The notes below the pieces were generated by a model that made no database searches, was not told the origin of the DNA, and was given only the letters and a program-made list of their open reading frames with translations. From Bacteroidales bacterium (lineage in GTDB: Bacteria > Bacteroidota > Bacteroidia > Bacteroidales > WCHB1-69), in NCBI GenBank assembly GCA_017544105.1, contig JAFYEU010000002.1:1-34653 (forward strand): a stretch of 34,653 bases of DNA. Reading direction: 5' to 3'. Every line of letters starts with the position of its first letter. The first letter of the stretch is position 1. Shown here one piece after another: positions 21,990 through 30,901 of the stretch. The position numbers and the translations under genes were made by a program.

Positions 21990-23780
21990 ATGGAGAAAAA
22001 GTGGATATTTAAAGAGCTTCCAGATGAGGCTAAAGTGGCAGCCCTAGCCGAGCAAATCTCGGAGGCTGAGCAGATTGCGATTGAAAAACCGCTCGCTGCT
22101 ATTTTGATTCAACGGGGTGTTGACACTCCCGAGAAAGCCCACGATTTCTTCAATCCCGACATCTCCAAAATCCATAATCCGTTTTTGATGAAAGACATGG
22201 ACAAGGCAGTCAACCGACTGTCCCAGGCCATTATGAACAACGAAAGAATCCTGGTGTATGGCGACTATGATGTGGATGGCACCTCGGCCGTCGCCTTGCT
22301 CTACTCCTTTATCTGCGAAATCATCGGTGCTGACAGCAAGAATCTGGTGGAATACTATATCCCTGACCGCTATGCGGAAGGCTACGGCATCTCCGACCAA
22401 GGCATCGAATACTGTCATAACAACAATATCAACTTGCTGATCTCCCTGGATTGTGGCATCAAGGCGAATGAGAAGGTGCAGAAAGCCAATGAATATGGCA
22501 TTGATGTCATTATCTGCGACCACCACCTGGAGGGCGATGAGCTGCCGAAGGCGGTGGCCATCCTGGACCCCAAACGGAAAGACTGTCCCTATCCTTACAA
22601 GGAACTCTCCGGTTGTGGCGTCGGCTTCAAGCTCATCCAGGCTTATTGCCAGAAATATAATCTGCCCGACCAGCTGTGGCTTTCCAGAATCGACTTGGTG
22701 GCCATCAGTATCGCCTCAGACATTGTGGCGATCACCGGTGAGAATCGAATTCTCGCCTATTTCGGTCTGGAGATCATCAATAAATTCCCGCGTGTCGGTA
22801 TCAAGTCCATCTTGGATCAGGCCGGCATCAAGCTGCATTATCCCTTCAAGGAGGAGACCATCTTCTCGCGCGTCATCTCCATCTCCGACCTGGTCTTTTA
22901 TGTCGGTCCCCGTATCAACGCCGCTGGCCGTATGAAGAGCGGTCGCGAGTCGGTGCGCCTCTTCATCGATGAGGATGAGAACAAGTCCGCCAACATCGCG
23001 AAGAGTATCAATGCCCAGAATGAGAAACGTAAGGAGCAGGATCGCAACGCCACGGAAGAGGCTATCCACGCGATCCGTACTTCTCACGAATATGCCAACC
23101 GCAAGAGTATTGTCATCTATAACCCCACCTGGTTCAAAGGCATTATCGGTATTGTCGCCTCTCGTCTGGTAGAGGTCTTTTACAAACCGACTATCGTGCT
23201 GACCAAGTCTTCCGATGGCCTGATCACCGGATCTGCCCGTTCCGTGAAGGAGTTCAACATCTACGACGGTATCGATTCCTGCTCTGACTTGCTGGAGCAC
23301 TTCGGCGGCCATAAGTTCGCTGCCGGCCTCTCCATGAAAGAGGAAAACCTGGAAGAGTTCACCGAGCGTTTTGAGCAGTATGTGATTGACAATATCCAGG
23401 AGACTTCCGCCCTGCCGGAGATTATCGTGGATATCCCGATAGACTTGAGCGATATCACGCCTCATTTCATGAACAACCTCAAACGCTTTGCCCCGTTCGG
23501 GCCCGGCAACATGGAGCCGGTGTTCCAATCGAACAACCTGGTGGACGAGGGAAGCGCCAGAATCGTGGGCGACAAGCACTTGAAGGCCCGCGTCCTCTAT
23601 CCCGACAAGGTGGTGCAGCCGATCGACATGATCGCCTTCAACAGCAAAGACAAACTTCCGCTCTTGCAAAACAACCGACAGTTTGATATTCTCTATCATG
23701 TGGAGGAGAATGTGTGGAACAATATCACCTCCCTGCAACTGAATGTGAAGGATGTGCGCCCCAGCCAACCGAAGCAATAG
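21990..23780 (+). CDS. recJ: Single-stranded-DNA-specific 5'-3' exonuclease RecJ
   Basis: RecJ degrades 5'-ended single strands in recombination and mismatch repair. The 596-residue protein has the DHH phosphoesterase motifs in order: YGDYDVDGTSAVALL at 90-104 (motif I), DCG at 154-156 (motif II), and CDHHLEG at 176-182 (motif III). The DHHA1 domain has the substrate-binding glycines in LEHFGGHKFAAGLSM, and a C-terminal OB domain follows. The ATG at 21990 fits the family start MEKKW; an ATG nine codons upstream is inside the promoter. It ends nine bases before the glycosyltransferase gene, which it probably drives. Confidence 0.96.
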   Translation: MEKKWIFKELPDEAKVAALAEQISEAEQIAIEKPLAAILIQRGVDTPEKAHDFFNPDISKIHNPFLMKDMDKAVNRLSQAIMNNERILVYGDYDVDGTSAVALLYSFICEIIGADSKNLVEYYIPDRYAEGYGISDQGIEYCHNNNINLLISLDCGIKANEKVQKANEYGIDVIICDHHLEGDELPKAVAILDPKRKDCPYPYKELSGCGVGFKLIQAYCQKYNLPDQLWLSRIDLVAISIASDIVAITGENRILAYFGLEIINKFPRVGIKSILDQAGIKLHYPFKEETIFSRVISISDLVFYVGPRINAAGRMKSGRESVRLFIDEDENKSANIAKSINAQNEKRKEQDRNATEEAIHAIRTSHEYANRKSIVIYNPTWFKGIIGIVASRLVEVFYKPTIVLTKSSDGLITGSARSVKEFNIYDGIDSCSDLLEHFGGHKFAAGLSMKEENLEEFTERFEQYVIDNIQETSALPEIIVDIPIDLSDITPHFMNNLKRFAPFGPGNMEPVFQSNNLVDEGSARIVGDKHLKARVLYPDKVVQPIDMIAFNSKDKLPLLQNNRQFDILYHVEENVWNNITSLQLNVKDVRPSQPKQ

Positions 23781-23789
23781 TCCAGGGAT

Positions 23790-24917
23790 ATGAAGATCGC
23801 TGTCAATACGAGACTTCTGCTGAAAGATCGTCTGGAAGGTATCGGCTGGTTTTCACACGAATGCCTTTCCCGCATCGTCCGTCAGCATCCTGAACACCAG
23901 TTCTATTTTCTGTTTGACCGGAAGTATGACGACTCTTTTGTGTATGCCCCCAATGTGACTCCCATTGTGGCGTATCCGCAGGCGCGTCATCCCTATTTGT
24001 GGTACCTCTTCTTCGAGGTCGGGGTGCCTTATCAGTTGCGTCGTATCCGTCCTGACCTCTTCCTCTCTACCGACGGTTGGGTGCCCACCCGCGCCCAGTC
24101 TGTCCACATGGTGGATGTGATTCACGATCTGAACTTCGTCCATCAGCCCGATTTTATTGAAAAGAAGACGGTGAAGAGATATTATGACCGTTTTTTTCCG
24201 CAGTTTGCGCAACGTGCCGACCGTATCGCCACCGTCTCTGAGTTCACCCGTCAGGATATCCATCAGCAATATGGGATTCCCCTCTCTAAAATCGATGTGG
24301 TGTACAATGGGGCCAACGAGGTCTTCCGTCCACTCTCGCTGTCGGAACAGGCACAAGTCAAAGCCCAATATACACAAGGCTGCGACTATTTCCTCTTTGT
24401 GGGGTTGATCCACAAGCGGAAGAATCTGGCCAACATCTTCAGGGCCTTTGATGCGTTTAAGAAAAGCCAGGACACGGATGCCAAACTGGTGATTGTCGGC
24501 GACAAGAAGTGGTGGCAGGGAGAGATCGAAGACACCTATCTGGCGATGCAGTACCGGGATGAGGTCATCATGATGGGACGGCAGCAGCGTGATACGCTGG
24601 CCAGGCTCTATGCCTCTGCTCGTGCCTTGGTGTATGCCTCCCTGTTCGAAGGCTTCGGGATCCCCATCGTGGAGGCCTTCCGCGCTGAGACGGCTGTCAT
24701 CACCTCCAATGTGACCTCCATGCCCGAGGTCGCCGGAGACGCCGCAGCCATCGTGGATCCTGCCTCCGTGGATGCAATCACGGCCGCCATGGCCCGCCTC
24801 TGGAATGAAGACGGGTATCGCCAAAGCCTGATCGAGAAGGGAAGGACCCGCCGTGAGCTCTTCAGCTGGGAACAGACGGCCGACAAGTTGTGGAAGACCA
24901 TCGAGACGGTCCTGTAG
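23790..24917 (+). CDS. GT4-family glycosyltransferase
   Basis: The 375-residue GT-B enzyme has MKIAVNTRLLLKDRLEGIGWF at the N-terminus, a glycine-rich acceptor loop. HMVDVIHDLNFV (about 106-117) and IATVSEFTRQDI (about 146-157) end the first Rossmann domain. YFLFVGLIHKRKNL starts the second. The retaining E-x7-E motif is EGFGIPIVE at 287-295. Donor and acceptor cannot be deduced; surface polysaccharide or glycan work is typical of this subgroup. It lies nine bases after recJ, an unrelated function, and converges on the next gene with eight bases between stops. Confidence 0.9.
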   Translation: MKIAVNTRLLLKDRLEGIGWFSHECLSRIVRQHPEHQFYFLFDRKYDDSFVYAPNVTPIVAYPQARHPYLWYLFFEVGVPYQLRRIRPDLFLSTDGWVPTRAQSVHMVDVIHDLNFVHQPDFIEKKTVKRYYDRFFPQFAQRADRIATVSEFTRQDIHQQYGIPLSKIDVVYNGANEVFRPLSLSEQAQVKAQYTQGCDYFLFVGLIHKRKNLANIFRAFDAFKKSQDTDAKLVIVGDKKWWQGEIEDTYLAMQYRDEVIMMGRQQRDTLARLYASARALVYASLFEGFGIPIVEAFRAETAVITSNVTSMPEVAGDAAAIVDPASVDAITAAMARLWNEDGYRQSLIEKGRTRRELFSWEQTADKLWKTIETVL

Positions 24918-24925
24918 GTCTTCCC

Positions 24926-26374
24926 TTAATGATACCACAATTTATGGATGAAATAGGTCGCGTTGCTGCGACTGCTCTTGGCATTGTATTTCTGTCCAGA
25001 TAACAGGAAATAATCCCCGTACCATGGTCTGAGGATGGTGCCGTCATAGCTGTAGGAGGTGCTGCTGTTGGGGAAAAGACTGCTGGAGCGTTTGGAGTCG
25101 ATGATCTCGTCTTGGGCATTGGTGAGCATCGTCACCAGCTCATTGCCGCGGGTGTAGTACAACAGATAGTGATCCCCGATGAAGGAGAGGTTGAGGTAAG
25201 AGCCCACCTGCTGGGAAAGGATGTCTTCATAATGGAAGTTGTAGTACCACTCCTCTTGGCCGGTTGTGTCAAACACAAAAACGTCGGAGCTGGCATAGCG
25301 GTATCCGGTGAAGGAGTACTCATAGGTCATGACACCATAATAATATACGGGTCGGTCGCGGTATTCCGGGGAGACGGTCTCCGTGATGAACGCCAGCCGG
25401 TCACCGTGGGGGATGATCTTTCCGCCCGTGTGCAGGAAAGGGGAGTTGTTGTTGGTGATGATGCTGGCGGCCGAGTACTGGTGCTGACGCAAGGAGTCGA
25501 AGGTGCCATTGTGATAGGGTAGGGTGTAAACACCTTCCACGACATGGTTGGTGAGGTTTTCGTAGGTGCCGGCCAAAAACCAACGCCCACCGTCTGTCAG
25601 GGCCAGGCGTATGCTCTCACACCGGTACTGCAGGGTGTCGGGTAACTCGGTGATGTGCTGGATGTTGCGGTCGTAGCCTGTCTCGCAAAGCCATATCAGG
25701 GTGCTGTTGTCCGGGGTCGACTTCAACGCGGCCAGCACATGATGTCGGGTGGTGTCCAGGCCAAAATCCTCAATCTCATAACTGATAGCATCGGGTATGC
25801 TCAACCCTTTGGCCAGCGTGGATCCGGCATTAAGGTAGTAGAGGTTGCTACGTTTGCCATTGGAGGTGGAGCTGAAAAGTATCAGGGACTGGGATGCCTT
25901 CATGCGATGGACGCCGTCGGAAGGGAGTCCGTTGACAGATACGCTGTCAGTCTGGCGCTTGGCGCAGTCAAATCGGACGAGGAGGCCCTGGTCGCTCCTC
26001 TTTTTCTTGATTTTGTTTTGAAAAAGGAAATAAATGGTCTTGTCACCGTAGGCGGCAGCTTCCAAGTTGAGTTCGGAGGAAAGGGCATACTGGAGATGAT
26101 GCTGCAATTGGAAGTTGCGGTCATAGTAAAGCAGGTGGAAAAAGCTGCTGTCTTCTTGATCTTTGGAGTAGAAGACGCAGAGCCCGTCGGTGTCGCAGGC
26201 AAGATGCTGGATGTTGTCGCCATAGAGGTTTGTGGGGAACTCCAACATCAAAGGCTTTCCGCGTTGTGCTTGGGTCGGTGCCGGAAGGAGGCACAGGAAG
26301 CACAGCAGGCCAAGGGAAAGCGCAAAAAAGAGGGTCAGGCTGCGCGGGGTGGCCTGACCGTCGTTAGGGTACAT
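24926..26374 (-). CDS. Secreted protein of unknown function, translationally coupled to the CoA-transferase gene
   Basis: The 482-residue product has an N-terminal signal peptide with a short polar head and a Leu-rich core ending TQAQ. The rest alternates beta-strand-like segments with aromatic and Ser/Thr-rich loops (DNIQHLACDTDGLCVFYSKD, GKRSNLYYLNAG, ALTDGGRWFLAGTYENL, LSFIGDHYLLYYTRGNEL). The spacing suggests a beta-propeller-type exported protein, but I recognise no family. Its ATG shares its A with the last base of the CoA-transferase stop (TAATG), so it is probably translated by reinitiation. It converges on the glycosyltransferase gene. Confidence 0.8.
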   Translation of the reverse strand: MYPNDGQATPRSLTLFFALSLGLLCFLCLLPAPTQAQRGKPLMLEFPTNLYGDNIQHLACDTDGLCVFYSKDQEDSSFFHLLYYDRNFQLQHHLQYALSSELNLEAAAYGDKTIYFLFQNKIKKKRSDQGLLVRFDCAKRQTDSVSVNGLPSDGVHRMKASQSLILFSSTSNGKRSNLYYLNAGSTLAKGLSIPDAISYEIEDFGLDTTRHHVLAALKSTPDNSTLIWLCETGYDRNIQHITELPDTLQYRCESIRLALTDGGRWFLAGTYENLTNHVVEGVYTLPYHNGTFDSLRQHQYSAASIITNNNSPFLHTGGKIIPHGDRLAFITETVSPEYRDRPVYYYGVMTYEYSFTGYRYASSDVFVFDTTGQEEWYYNFHYEDILSQQVGSYLNLSFIGDHYLLYYTRGNELVTMLTNAQDEIIDSKRSSSLFPNSSTSYSYDGTILRPWYGDYFLLSGQKYNAKSSRSNATYFIHKLWYH

Positions 26375-27018
26375 TATTTTACGATATAGTCCACGTAAAC
26401 ACCCGGCGTGTGGATCTGCTCCATGGGGATGGATCCCGTCGGGACAAGCTCCTTGGTCTCCACAATGACCAGGTCGGCGGCGGTAGCCATCGTCGGGTTG
26501 AAATTCTGGGAGGTTCCTTTGTAGATGCAGTTGCCCATCTCGTCGCAGATGCTGGCACCGATGAGGGCCACGTCAGCATGCAGCGGCATCTCCAGGAGGT
26601 ACTCTTTGCCGTCAATTTCGATGATACGCTTGCCGTCAGCCACGATGGTGCCCAAGCCAGTCTGGGTGAGCACGCCGCCCAGGCCTGCACCGCCACAGCG
26701 GATGCGCTCTGCCAAGGTGCCTTGCGGAACAAACTCGATCTCCAACTCCTTGTCGTTGAACTGTTGTATCGTGTCGGCATTGGTGCCAATGTGGGAAGCG
26801 ATGAGTTTCTTGACCTGCTTGTTGGCAATCAACATGCCAATAGCCTGGTTCGGATATGCCGTGTCGTTGCCAATCAGGATAAGGTCTTTAACTCCCTTTT
26901 TAGCGATACCTTCAATAATCTTGACGGCTGAACCATTTCCTAAAAAACCGCCAAACATGATTGTCATGCCATCATGAATGTGCGAAACTGCTTCATCAAC
27001 TGTGATAATTTTGCTCAT
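26374..27018 (-). CDS. CoA-transferase alpha subunit (acetate/acetoacetate:CoA-transferase type, family I)
   Basis: Family I CoA-transferases move CoA between acyl-CoA and carboxylates as alpha/beta heteromers. The 214-residue product shows the alpha-subunit pattern: GMTIMFGGFLGNGSA (about 17-31), the CoA-binding region LIGNDTA, and the late ADVALIGASICDEMGNC and PGVYVDYIV. The catalytic glutamate belongs to the beta subunit, which normally follows at once. Here the next gene is an unrelated secreted protein and no beta subunit is in the window. The ATG at 27018 was chosen because homologues start MSKIITVDEAV; the frame extends 27 codons upstream through the promoter. Acyl specificity cannot be read. 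Confidence 0.88.
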   Translation of the reverse strand: MSKIITVDEAVSHIHDGMTIMFGGFLGNGSAVKIIEGIAKKGVKDLILIGNDTAYPNQAIGMLIANKQVKKLIASHIGTNADTIQQFNDKELEIEFVPQGTLAERIRCGGAGLGGVLTQTGLGTIVADGKRIIEIDGKEYLLEMPLHADVALIGASICDEMGNCIYKGTSQNFNPTMATAADLVIVETKELVPTGSIPMEQIHTPGVYVDYIVK

Positions 27019-27086
27019 TGTGAAAGATTTATGATGATGATTATAATTGATGTTCCAACATGCTTCGTCCATGTTTTTAATTGGGG

Positions 27087-27094
27087 CAAAAGTA
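27087..27094 (-). promoter_or_regulatory. Possible -7 box for the CoA-transferase gene
   Basis: Minus-strand TACTTTTG matches TAnnTTTG, 68 bases before the ATG at 27018. No good -33. Confidence 0.4.
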
Positions 27095-27175
27095 CACATT
27101 TTTTTTGAGTCTTTACCCGATGGACGTCAAAAAAATCGCATTTTTTATTTGAAATGGACGAGTGATGAAAATTGT

Positions 27176-27183
27176 TATCTTTG
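27176..27183 (+). promoter_or_regulatory. Bacteroidetes -7 box for the outer-membrane protein gene
   Basis: TATCTTTG, a perfect TAnnTTTG match, 28 bases before the ATG at 27212. A TTTG at 27148-27151 has a spacer of 24 bases, rather long for a -33. Confidence 0.6.
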
Positions 27184-27211
27184 CCACTTTGTTAACCTAT
27201 AGCGCCTTAGT

Positions 27212-27898
27212 ATGAAAAAATACACGACAAAAATAATGTTATGCCTGTTCGGTCTGTGGCTTCTGTCGATGGCTCCTGCCAGCGCACAGTGGTCTTTAGG
27301 CGTCAAGGGCGGATGGGACTACACCACCATCCAACGCTCCAATGGAGGCCGTGTTGACGAATCGTATTCTGGAAAGGGCGGTTTTGATGCCGGATTGCAG
27401 GCTCGCTATGCCTTCACCGATTGGTTCGCACTCTGCGCCGACCTCAGTGTGATGCGCCGTTCCCATCGGATGGACCGCCACCTGAATTATTTGGATTCCG
27501 TTTTTACGGAACATCACAACCTCTATCTGACGCTTCCGTTGATGGCCGATTTCTCCTTCGGAGGTGCTCACCTGCGGGGACATGCCTATCTCGGCGGAAG
27601 TGTTGGCTACTGGCTGCAAGAGCGGGTCAGAGGGGTGACCTATTGGATGACCGATTATTACGTCTATTTTGATGAATTTGACGAGAAAAGAGACTTCACC
27701 TCGGAAGACGCCCGGTTTTGCGCCGGAGTGATGGGCGGATGCGGAGTCTCATACACCTTCGATGATCATTGGTCTCTGAACGTGGATGCTCTTTACTATT
27801 ATGATCTTACCAGCCATCATCGCAGTCCCGCTCACTTGCGCGACCCTCGTTATCTGAATACGTTGTCTCTTACGCTCGGATGTGCCTATACCTTTTAA
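27212..27898 (+). CDS. Outer-membrane beta-barrel protein (PorT/OmpX-like)
   Basis: The 228-residue product has a signal peptide ending ASAQ. The mature part alternates hydrophobic and polar residues in paired strands, e.g. WSLGVKGGWDYTTI, FDAGLQARYAFTDWFALCADLS, LYLTLPLMADFSF, HAYLGGSVGYWLQERV and WSLNVDALYYYDLTS. The last strand is LSLTLGCAYTF, ending in the Phe that the Bam machinery recognises. The size and ~8-strand count fit small Bacteroidetes outer-membrane barrels. No function can be given. It starts a two-gene unit with the lipoprotein peptidase 18 bases downstream. Confidence 0.85.
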   Translation: MKKYTTKIMLCLFGLWLLSMAPASAQWSLGVKGGWDYTTIQRSNGGRVDESYSGKGGFDAGLQARYAFTDWFALCADLSVMRRSHRMDRHLNYLDSVFTEHHNLYLTLPLMADFSFGGAHLRGHAYLGGSVGYWLQERVRGVTYWMTDYYVYFDEFDEKRDFTSEDARFCAGVMGGCGVSYTFDDHWSLNVDALYYYDLTSHHRSPAHLRDPRYLNTLSLTLGCAYTF

Positions 27899-27916
27899 TG
27901 TAAAATCTCGACAGTC

Positions 27917-29182
27917 ATGAAAAAAATCATCATATTCTCCACTATATTAGTCGTTTTGTCAGCCGCTTGTCGTAAAGAGGCCGATTATTTTCCCTATATT
28001 GGGGAAGACGGACATCTGGCGTATAGTACCTACACAGAACAGTTTGATTATCTCTGGAAGGTGATGAGCACGGGATATGTGTTCTGGGATGTGGATACCA
28101 CCGATTGGGATGCCATGTATGAGCGCTATTTGCCGGAATTTCAGAAGCTTGACCAGATGTGCCAATGGATGGGATACGTGAAAACGGAGGAGCTGGAAGA
28201 CCTTTACATGAAAATCGTCGGGGGACTTTGCGACCATCATCTGACCTTCCGGGTGCAGAATCTCTATCCGGCCCCCGATGATGTGAGCAATGTGGTGAGC
28301 ATCACACCCTACAAGCTGGAGATCCCTACCCGAGACTACTATTTTGAGTCGGCAGGGGATGAGAATGCGGGCCTTCAGTCATTTTTGCAGAATATCGAAT
28401 ACCACTATACGGTCGAGACGCACGAATCGTGTGTGTCGTACGTTCCTGAATTGGGGTTGACGGTCCAGTACCATTACATTCTCTTTGTGCTTCCTGACGG
28501 CCGGAAGGTTCCCTATCTTTGGCAGTCTTCGGCCGGCATCATGCCGGTGATGATTCAGAATGGGGAGGGCGCGCAGTTGCTGGACCACTATTTCAAGGCT
28601 ATTGTGGAGACGCCCCGCAGCCAGCTGGCGGGCATCATCCTCGACAACCGTTGCAATCGGGGCGGCTATCAGGACGACTTGGACTATCTTATCGGCAACT
28701 ACCTGAACGGACGGACAGAGATTATGAAGACGCGCTATAAGGAAGGGCCTGGCCGGCTGGAGCATTCTGTTTGGACTCCCTACTATATTGAACCCAACAA
28801 AAAGTATCATCGCGATATTACGGCTGAGAACATCCCCTATGTGATTCTTTGTGATATCAACTCAGTGAGTATGGGCGAGATAGAGCCGATGACCATCAAG
28901 GCAGTGTTGCCCACGAGCCATACGATAGGGGAGCGCACCCACGGCGGCACGGGTCCGTTGCAGCCCACCACCAGCATCGACCTCAACTATGGAGGTCCTT
29001 TCGGCGACGGTGCTTTGAACTGCGGTCATTATGTATATACTTCCTCTTTTGAGGCACAGATCGGTGGCAAGGTATGGGAAGGCATTGGCCATACCCCCGA
29101 CGAGATCGTACTGCGCAAAGACTACGATGGTGCCTTCAAACCTCAACTGGACGCGGCCTTCCAGTATATACAGGCGCGCTGA
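27917..29182 (+). CDS. S41-family (C-terminal processing) peptidase lipoprotein
   Basis: The 421-residue product has an SPII signal with lipobox SAAC (Cys18), so it is a lipoprotein. The N-terminal ~120 residues form a helical module (FDYLWKVMSTGYVFWDVDTTDWDAMY) typical of Bacteroidetes S41 peptidases. The peptidase domain shows GIILDNRCNRGGYQDD at about 239-254 and CDINSVSMGE at about 312-321. The expected nucleophile is Ser318, in the position of the SAS motif. A late GIGHTPDEIVL is also present. The PDZ domain common in S41 enzymes is not obvious. Substrates are unknown; adjacency to a barrel protein is the only context. Confidence 0.85.
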   Translation: MKKIIIFSTILVVLSAACRKEADYFPYIGEDGHLAYSTYTEQFDYLWKVMSTGYVFWDVDTTDWDAMYERYLPEFQKLDQMCQWMGYVKTEELEDLYMKIVGGLCDHHLTFRVQNLYPAPDDVSNVVSITPYKLEIPTRDYYFESAGDENAGLQSFLQNIEYHYTVETHESCVSYVPELGLTVQYHYILFVLPDGRKVPYLWQSSAGIMPVMIQNGEGAQLLDHYFKAIVETPRSQLAGIILDNRCNRGGYQDDLDYLIGNYLNGRTEIMKTRYKEGPGRLEHSVWTPYYIEPNKKYHRDITAENIPYVILCDINSVSMGEIEPMTIKAVLPTSHTIGERTHGGTGPLQPTTSIDLNYGGPFGDGALNCGHYVYTSSFEAQIGGKVWEGIGHTPDEIVLRKDYDGAFKPQLDAAFQYIQAR

Positions 29183-29221
29183 AACTGAGATTGTTGTCTA
29201 TTGTCTTGGTGAAATGAAAAA

Positions 29222-29602
29222 CTATTCGTTCATCACGTGGTCGGCTAAAACTCTCGACAGCTCTTTCACATTGATATCCCGCTTGAACTCTTTCTTGATG
29301 GGTTCGTGCATCCCCTTTATCCATATTTTCATCTCACAGTCATCGTCGAATGTTCCAGCTGTCTCCACTGAAAAATGATTGATGGATTTGTAAGGAATGG
29401 AATGATACTCTCTTTTGCCTCCGGTAACACCCTGAACATCAAGCATAATCAGACGTTTGGTCGTGAAAATCCATTTGTCGCGGAAAATGCGAAATGCCGT
29501 TTCCAATTCCTCGCCAGGAATTAGAATGGGTTCAAACTCTTGTCTGATATCGTTCAAGTTGACTTCTGTCGCATTTCCTAAAAGGTGGTTTAATAATCCC
29601 AT
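29222..29602 (-). CDS. Bacterial PH-domain protein
   Basis: The 126-residue protein is almost entirely one bacterial PH (bPH) domain: EELETAFRIFRDKWIFTTKRLIMLDVQG, then KREYHSIPYKSINHFSVETAGTFDDDCEMKIW, then a C-terminal helix KELSRVLADHV. The conserved FTxxRL turn is present. Such proteins are common and mostly of unknown role. There is no signal peptide, so it is likely cytosolic. It converges on the S41 peptidase gene with a 39-base gap and is the last gene before the change of composition. Confidence 0.85.
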   Translation of the reverse strand: MGLLNHLLGNATEVNLNDIRQEFEPILIPGEELETAFRIFRDKWIFTTKRLIMLDVQGVTGGKREYHSIPYKSINHFSVETAGTFDDDCEMKIWIKGMHEPIKKEFKRDINVKELSRVLADHVMNE

Positions 29603-30075
29603 AATGATTTTTTTTATTGAGTGGAGAGTTCTGGAGAATTGTTGTTAGTTATACAGGTAGAACTCTTTGCCCCGTATGTAAACCAGATTTTTTAATGTGA
29701 CAAAAATAAAAAATAATACTTAAATATTTAATGTTGTAAATCGCATGTGATCAATGAAATAGCTTTGGATACAGCTGGACTGCCCGAAGATTTTGACATT
29801 TTTTTTGGGGGTTTCGGCTGCGAATACCAAAAAATCGGTTTGTCTCAATTCTGTCTCAGTTTTAACGCAAAAATCAGCAACCTACTTGTGTAAATTGCTG
29901 ATTTTTTATTGTTTTATAAGATTTTGAGCGGAAAACGAAAATTGCGCACCTTGTATTCTATTTTGATAATCAACATCTTACAATTTCATATTTCCCTTCT
30001 TGAATGGTGGGTTGAATGGTTTCACCCCAGCAATTCGCCCAGTAGAGACCGCATCGTCTCGGCGGTAAAAGTTCA
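29603..30075 (+). other. Gene-free 473-base stretch at the backbone/island boundary
   Basis: No convincing gene. The left part (29,690-29,760) is very A+T-rich. The centre reads through a short open frame (about 29791 to 29892) without a sensible start. The right part, next to the recombinase gene, has mixed composition. A 12-bp perfect hairpin lies at 29869-29906. No tRNA and no direct repeat typical of an attachment core was found by eye. Confidence 0.6.
29869..29906. terminator. Bidirectional terminator hairpin
   Basis: AAAAATCAGCAA (29869-29880) and TTGCTGATTTTT (29895-29906) are perfect reverse complements with a 14-base loop. A-runs on one side and T-runs on the other make it usable in both directions. 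It lies between the PH-domain gene and the recombinase gene. Confidence 0.7.
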
Positions 30076-30693
30076 CTATGCGATATCCCTCACCTTACGG
30101 AGGGTATTGATGGCTGTTCCCGTCAGTTTGGAGACATTGGCGAGGCTGTAGCCCTTACGCAGCAACCGCAACTCCTCGGCGTACTCCTCCTTCATCTGCT
30201 GGTCAGACTTGCGGTAGCCAATCTTGCGCCCGACTTTGCCCCCATTCGCCCTGTAATGGTTATAGCCGCTCTCCATTCTGCTTCTGATTAGACCACGCTC
30301 CATACTGTTGAATTGGGCGAGGATGCCGAGGACAAGGTTGGCTATCGGATTCGGATTCCCATCGGGCTGCAAGGTCTCCAATCCGTTCTGATGTATGTAC
30401 ACGCTGATACCCTGCTCGGTCAAGGATTCCACGACCGACAGAAAGTCAACGACCCTCCTTGATAGACGGCTACACTCGTATATCAGCACTTTGTCAATGC
30501 AGTGGTGGCTGACATAGTATAGCAAGCCCGACAACGCGACCCGCTCGTCAACCTTCTTTGCGCCACTGATTTTCTCGGAGAATTCCTTGACCACCTCGTA
30601 CCCCATTCGGTCGGCATAGTCGCGGAGTTCGTCCAACTGTCTCTGATAGTCTTGGGTGTTTGTGCTTACCCGTGCATAGATGACTGCTTTCAT
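30076..30693 (-). CDS. Small serine recombinase (resolvase/invertase family)
   Basis: The 205-residue protein is a standard-size resolvase/invertase. The catalytic domain begins MKAVIYARVSTNTQDYQRQ, with Arg8 and nucleophile Ser10. IYECSRLSRRVVDF (71-84) supplies Arg76 and Arg79, and the long E-helix region is at FNSMERGLIRSRMESGYNH (128-146). A C-terminal helix-turn-helix at about 184-203 (LANVSKLTGTAINTLRKV) binds the half-site. GGKVGRKIGYR is the minor-groove arm. The ATG at 30693 gives the family start. The enzyme could resolve cointegrates or invert a nearby segment; the inverted repeat at 30902-31029 is a candidate. A -7 box is directly upstream. Confidence 0.93.
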   Translation of the reverse strand: MKAVIYARVSTNTQDYQRQLDELRDYADRMGYEVVKEFSEKISGAKKVDERVALSGLLYYVSHHCIDKVLIYECSRLSRRVVDFLSVVESLTEQGISVYIHQNGLETLQPDGNPNPIANLVLGILAQFNSMERGLIRSRMESGYNHYRANGGKVGRKIGYRKSDQQMKEEYAEELRLLRKGYSLANVSKLTGTAINTLRKVRDIA

Positions 30694-30715
30694 ATCCTTG
30701 ATATTTTTTACACGG

Positions 30716-30723
30716 CAAAGATA
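30716..30723 (-). promoter_or_regulatory. Bacteroidetes -7 box for the serine recombinase
   Basis: Minus-strand TATCTTTG, a perfect TAnnTTTG match, 22 bases before the ATG at 30693. Confidence 0.6.
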
Positions 30724-30901
30724 CAAAAAATATTCATAACTACCAGTGCTAAAGATAGTTAACATTCAAAATAACATAAAAAAATAAAAGGTGCATAAAA
30801 AAATGGAAAAGCACCCACCTCCATAAGATTAAATTGATACGGAAGGACTTTTGATATATTTTGCTCATATATGACAGCGTAATTTTACCCTATCAAATAT
30901 G

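Noticed and set aside
22716..23777. 353-codon open frame antisense to recJ
   Set aside because: Shadow of recJ; the sense strand has all DHH motifs.
23853..24938. 361-codon open frame antisense to the GT4 gene
   Set aside because: Shadow frame; the sense product has the intact E-x7-E motif and domain order.
29791..29892. Short open frame reading toward the bidirectional hairpin
   Set aside because: No start codon with context, and the frame ends within the hairpin loop; likely chance.
29603..30075. tRNA or attachment site in the gap before the recombinase
   Set aside because: No cloverleaf-like arrangement or direct repeat pair was found by eye; a tRNA scan would settle it.
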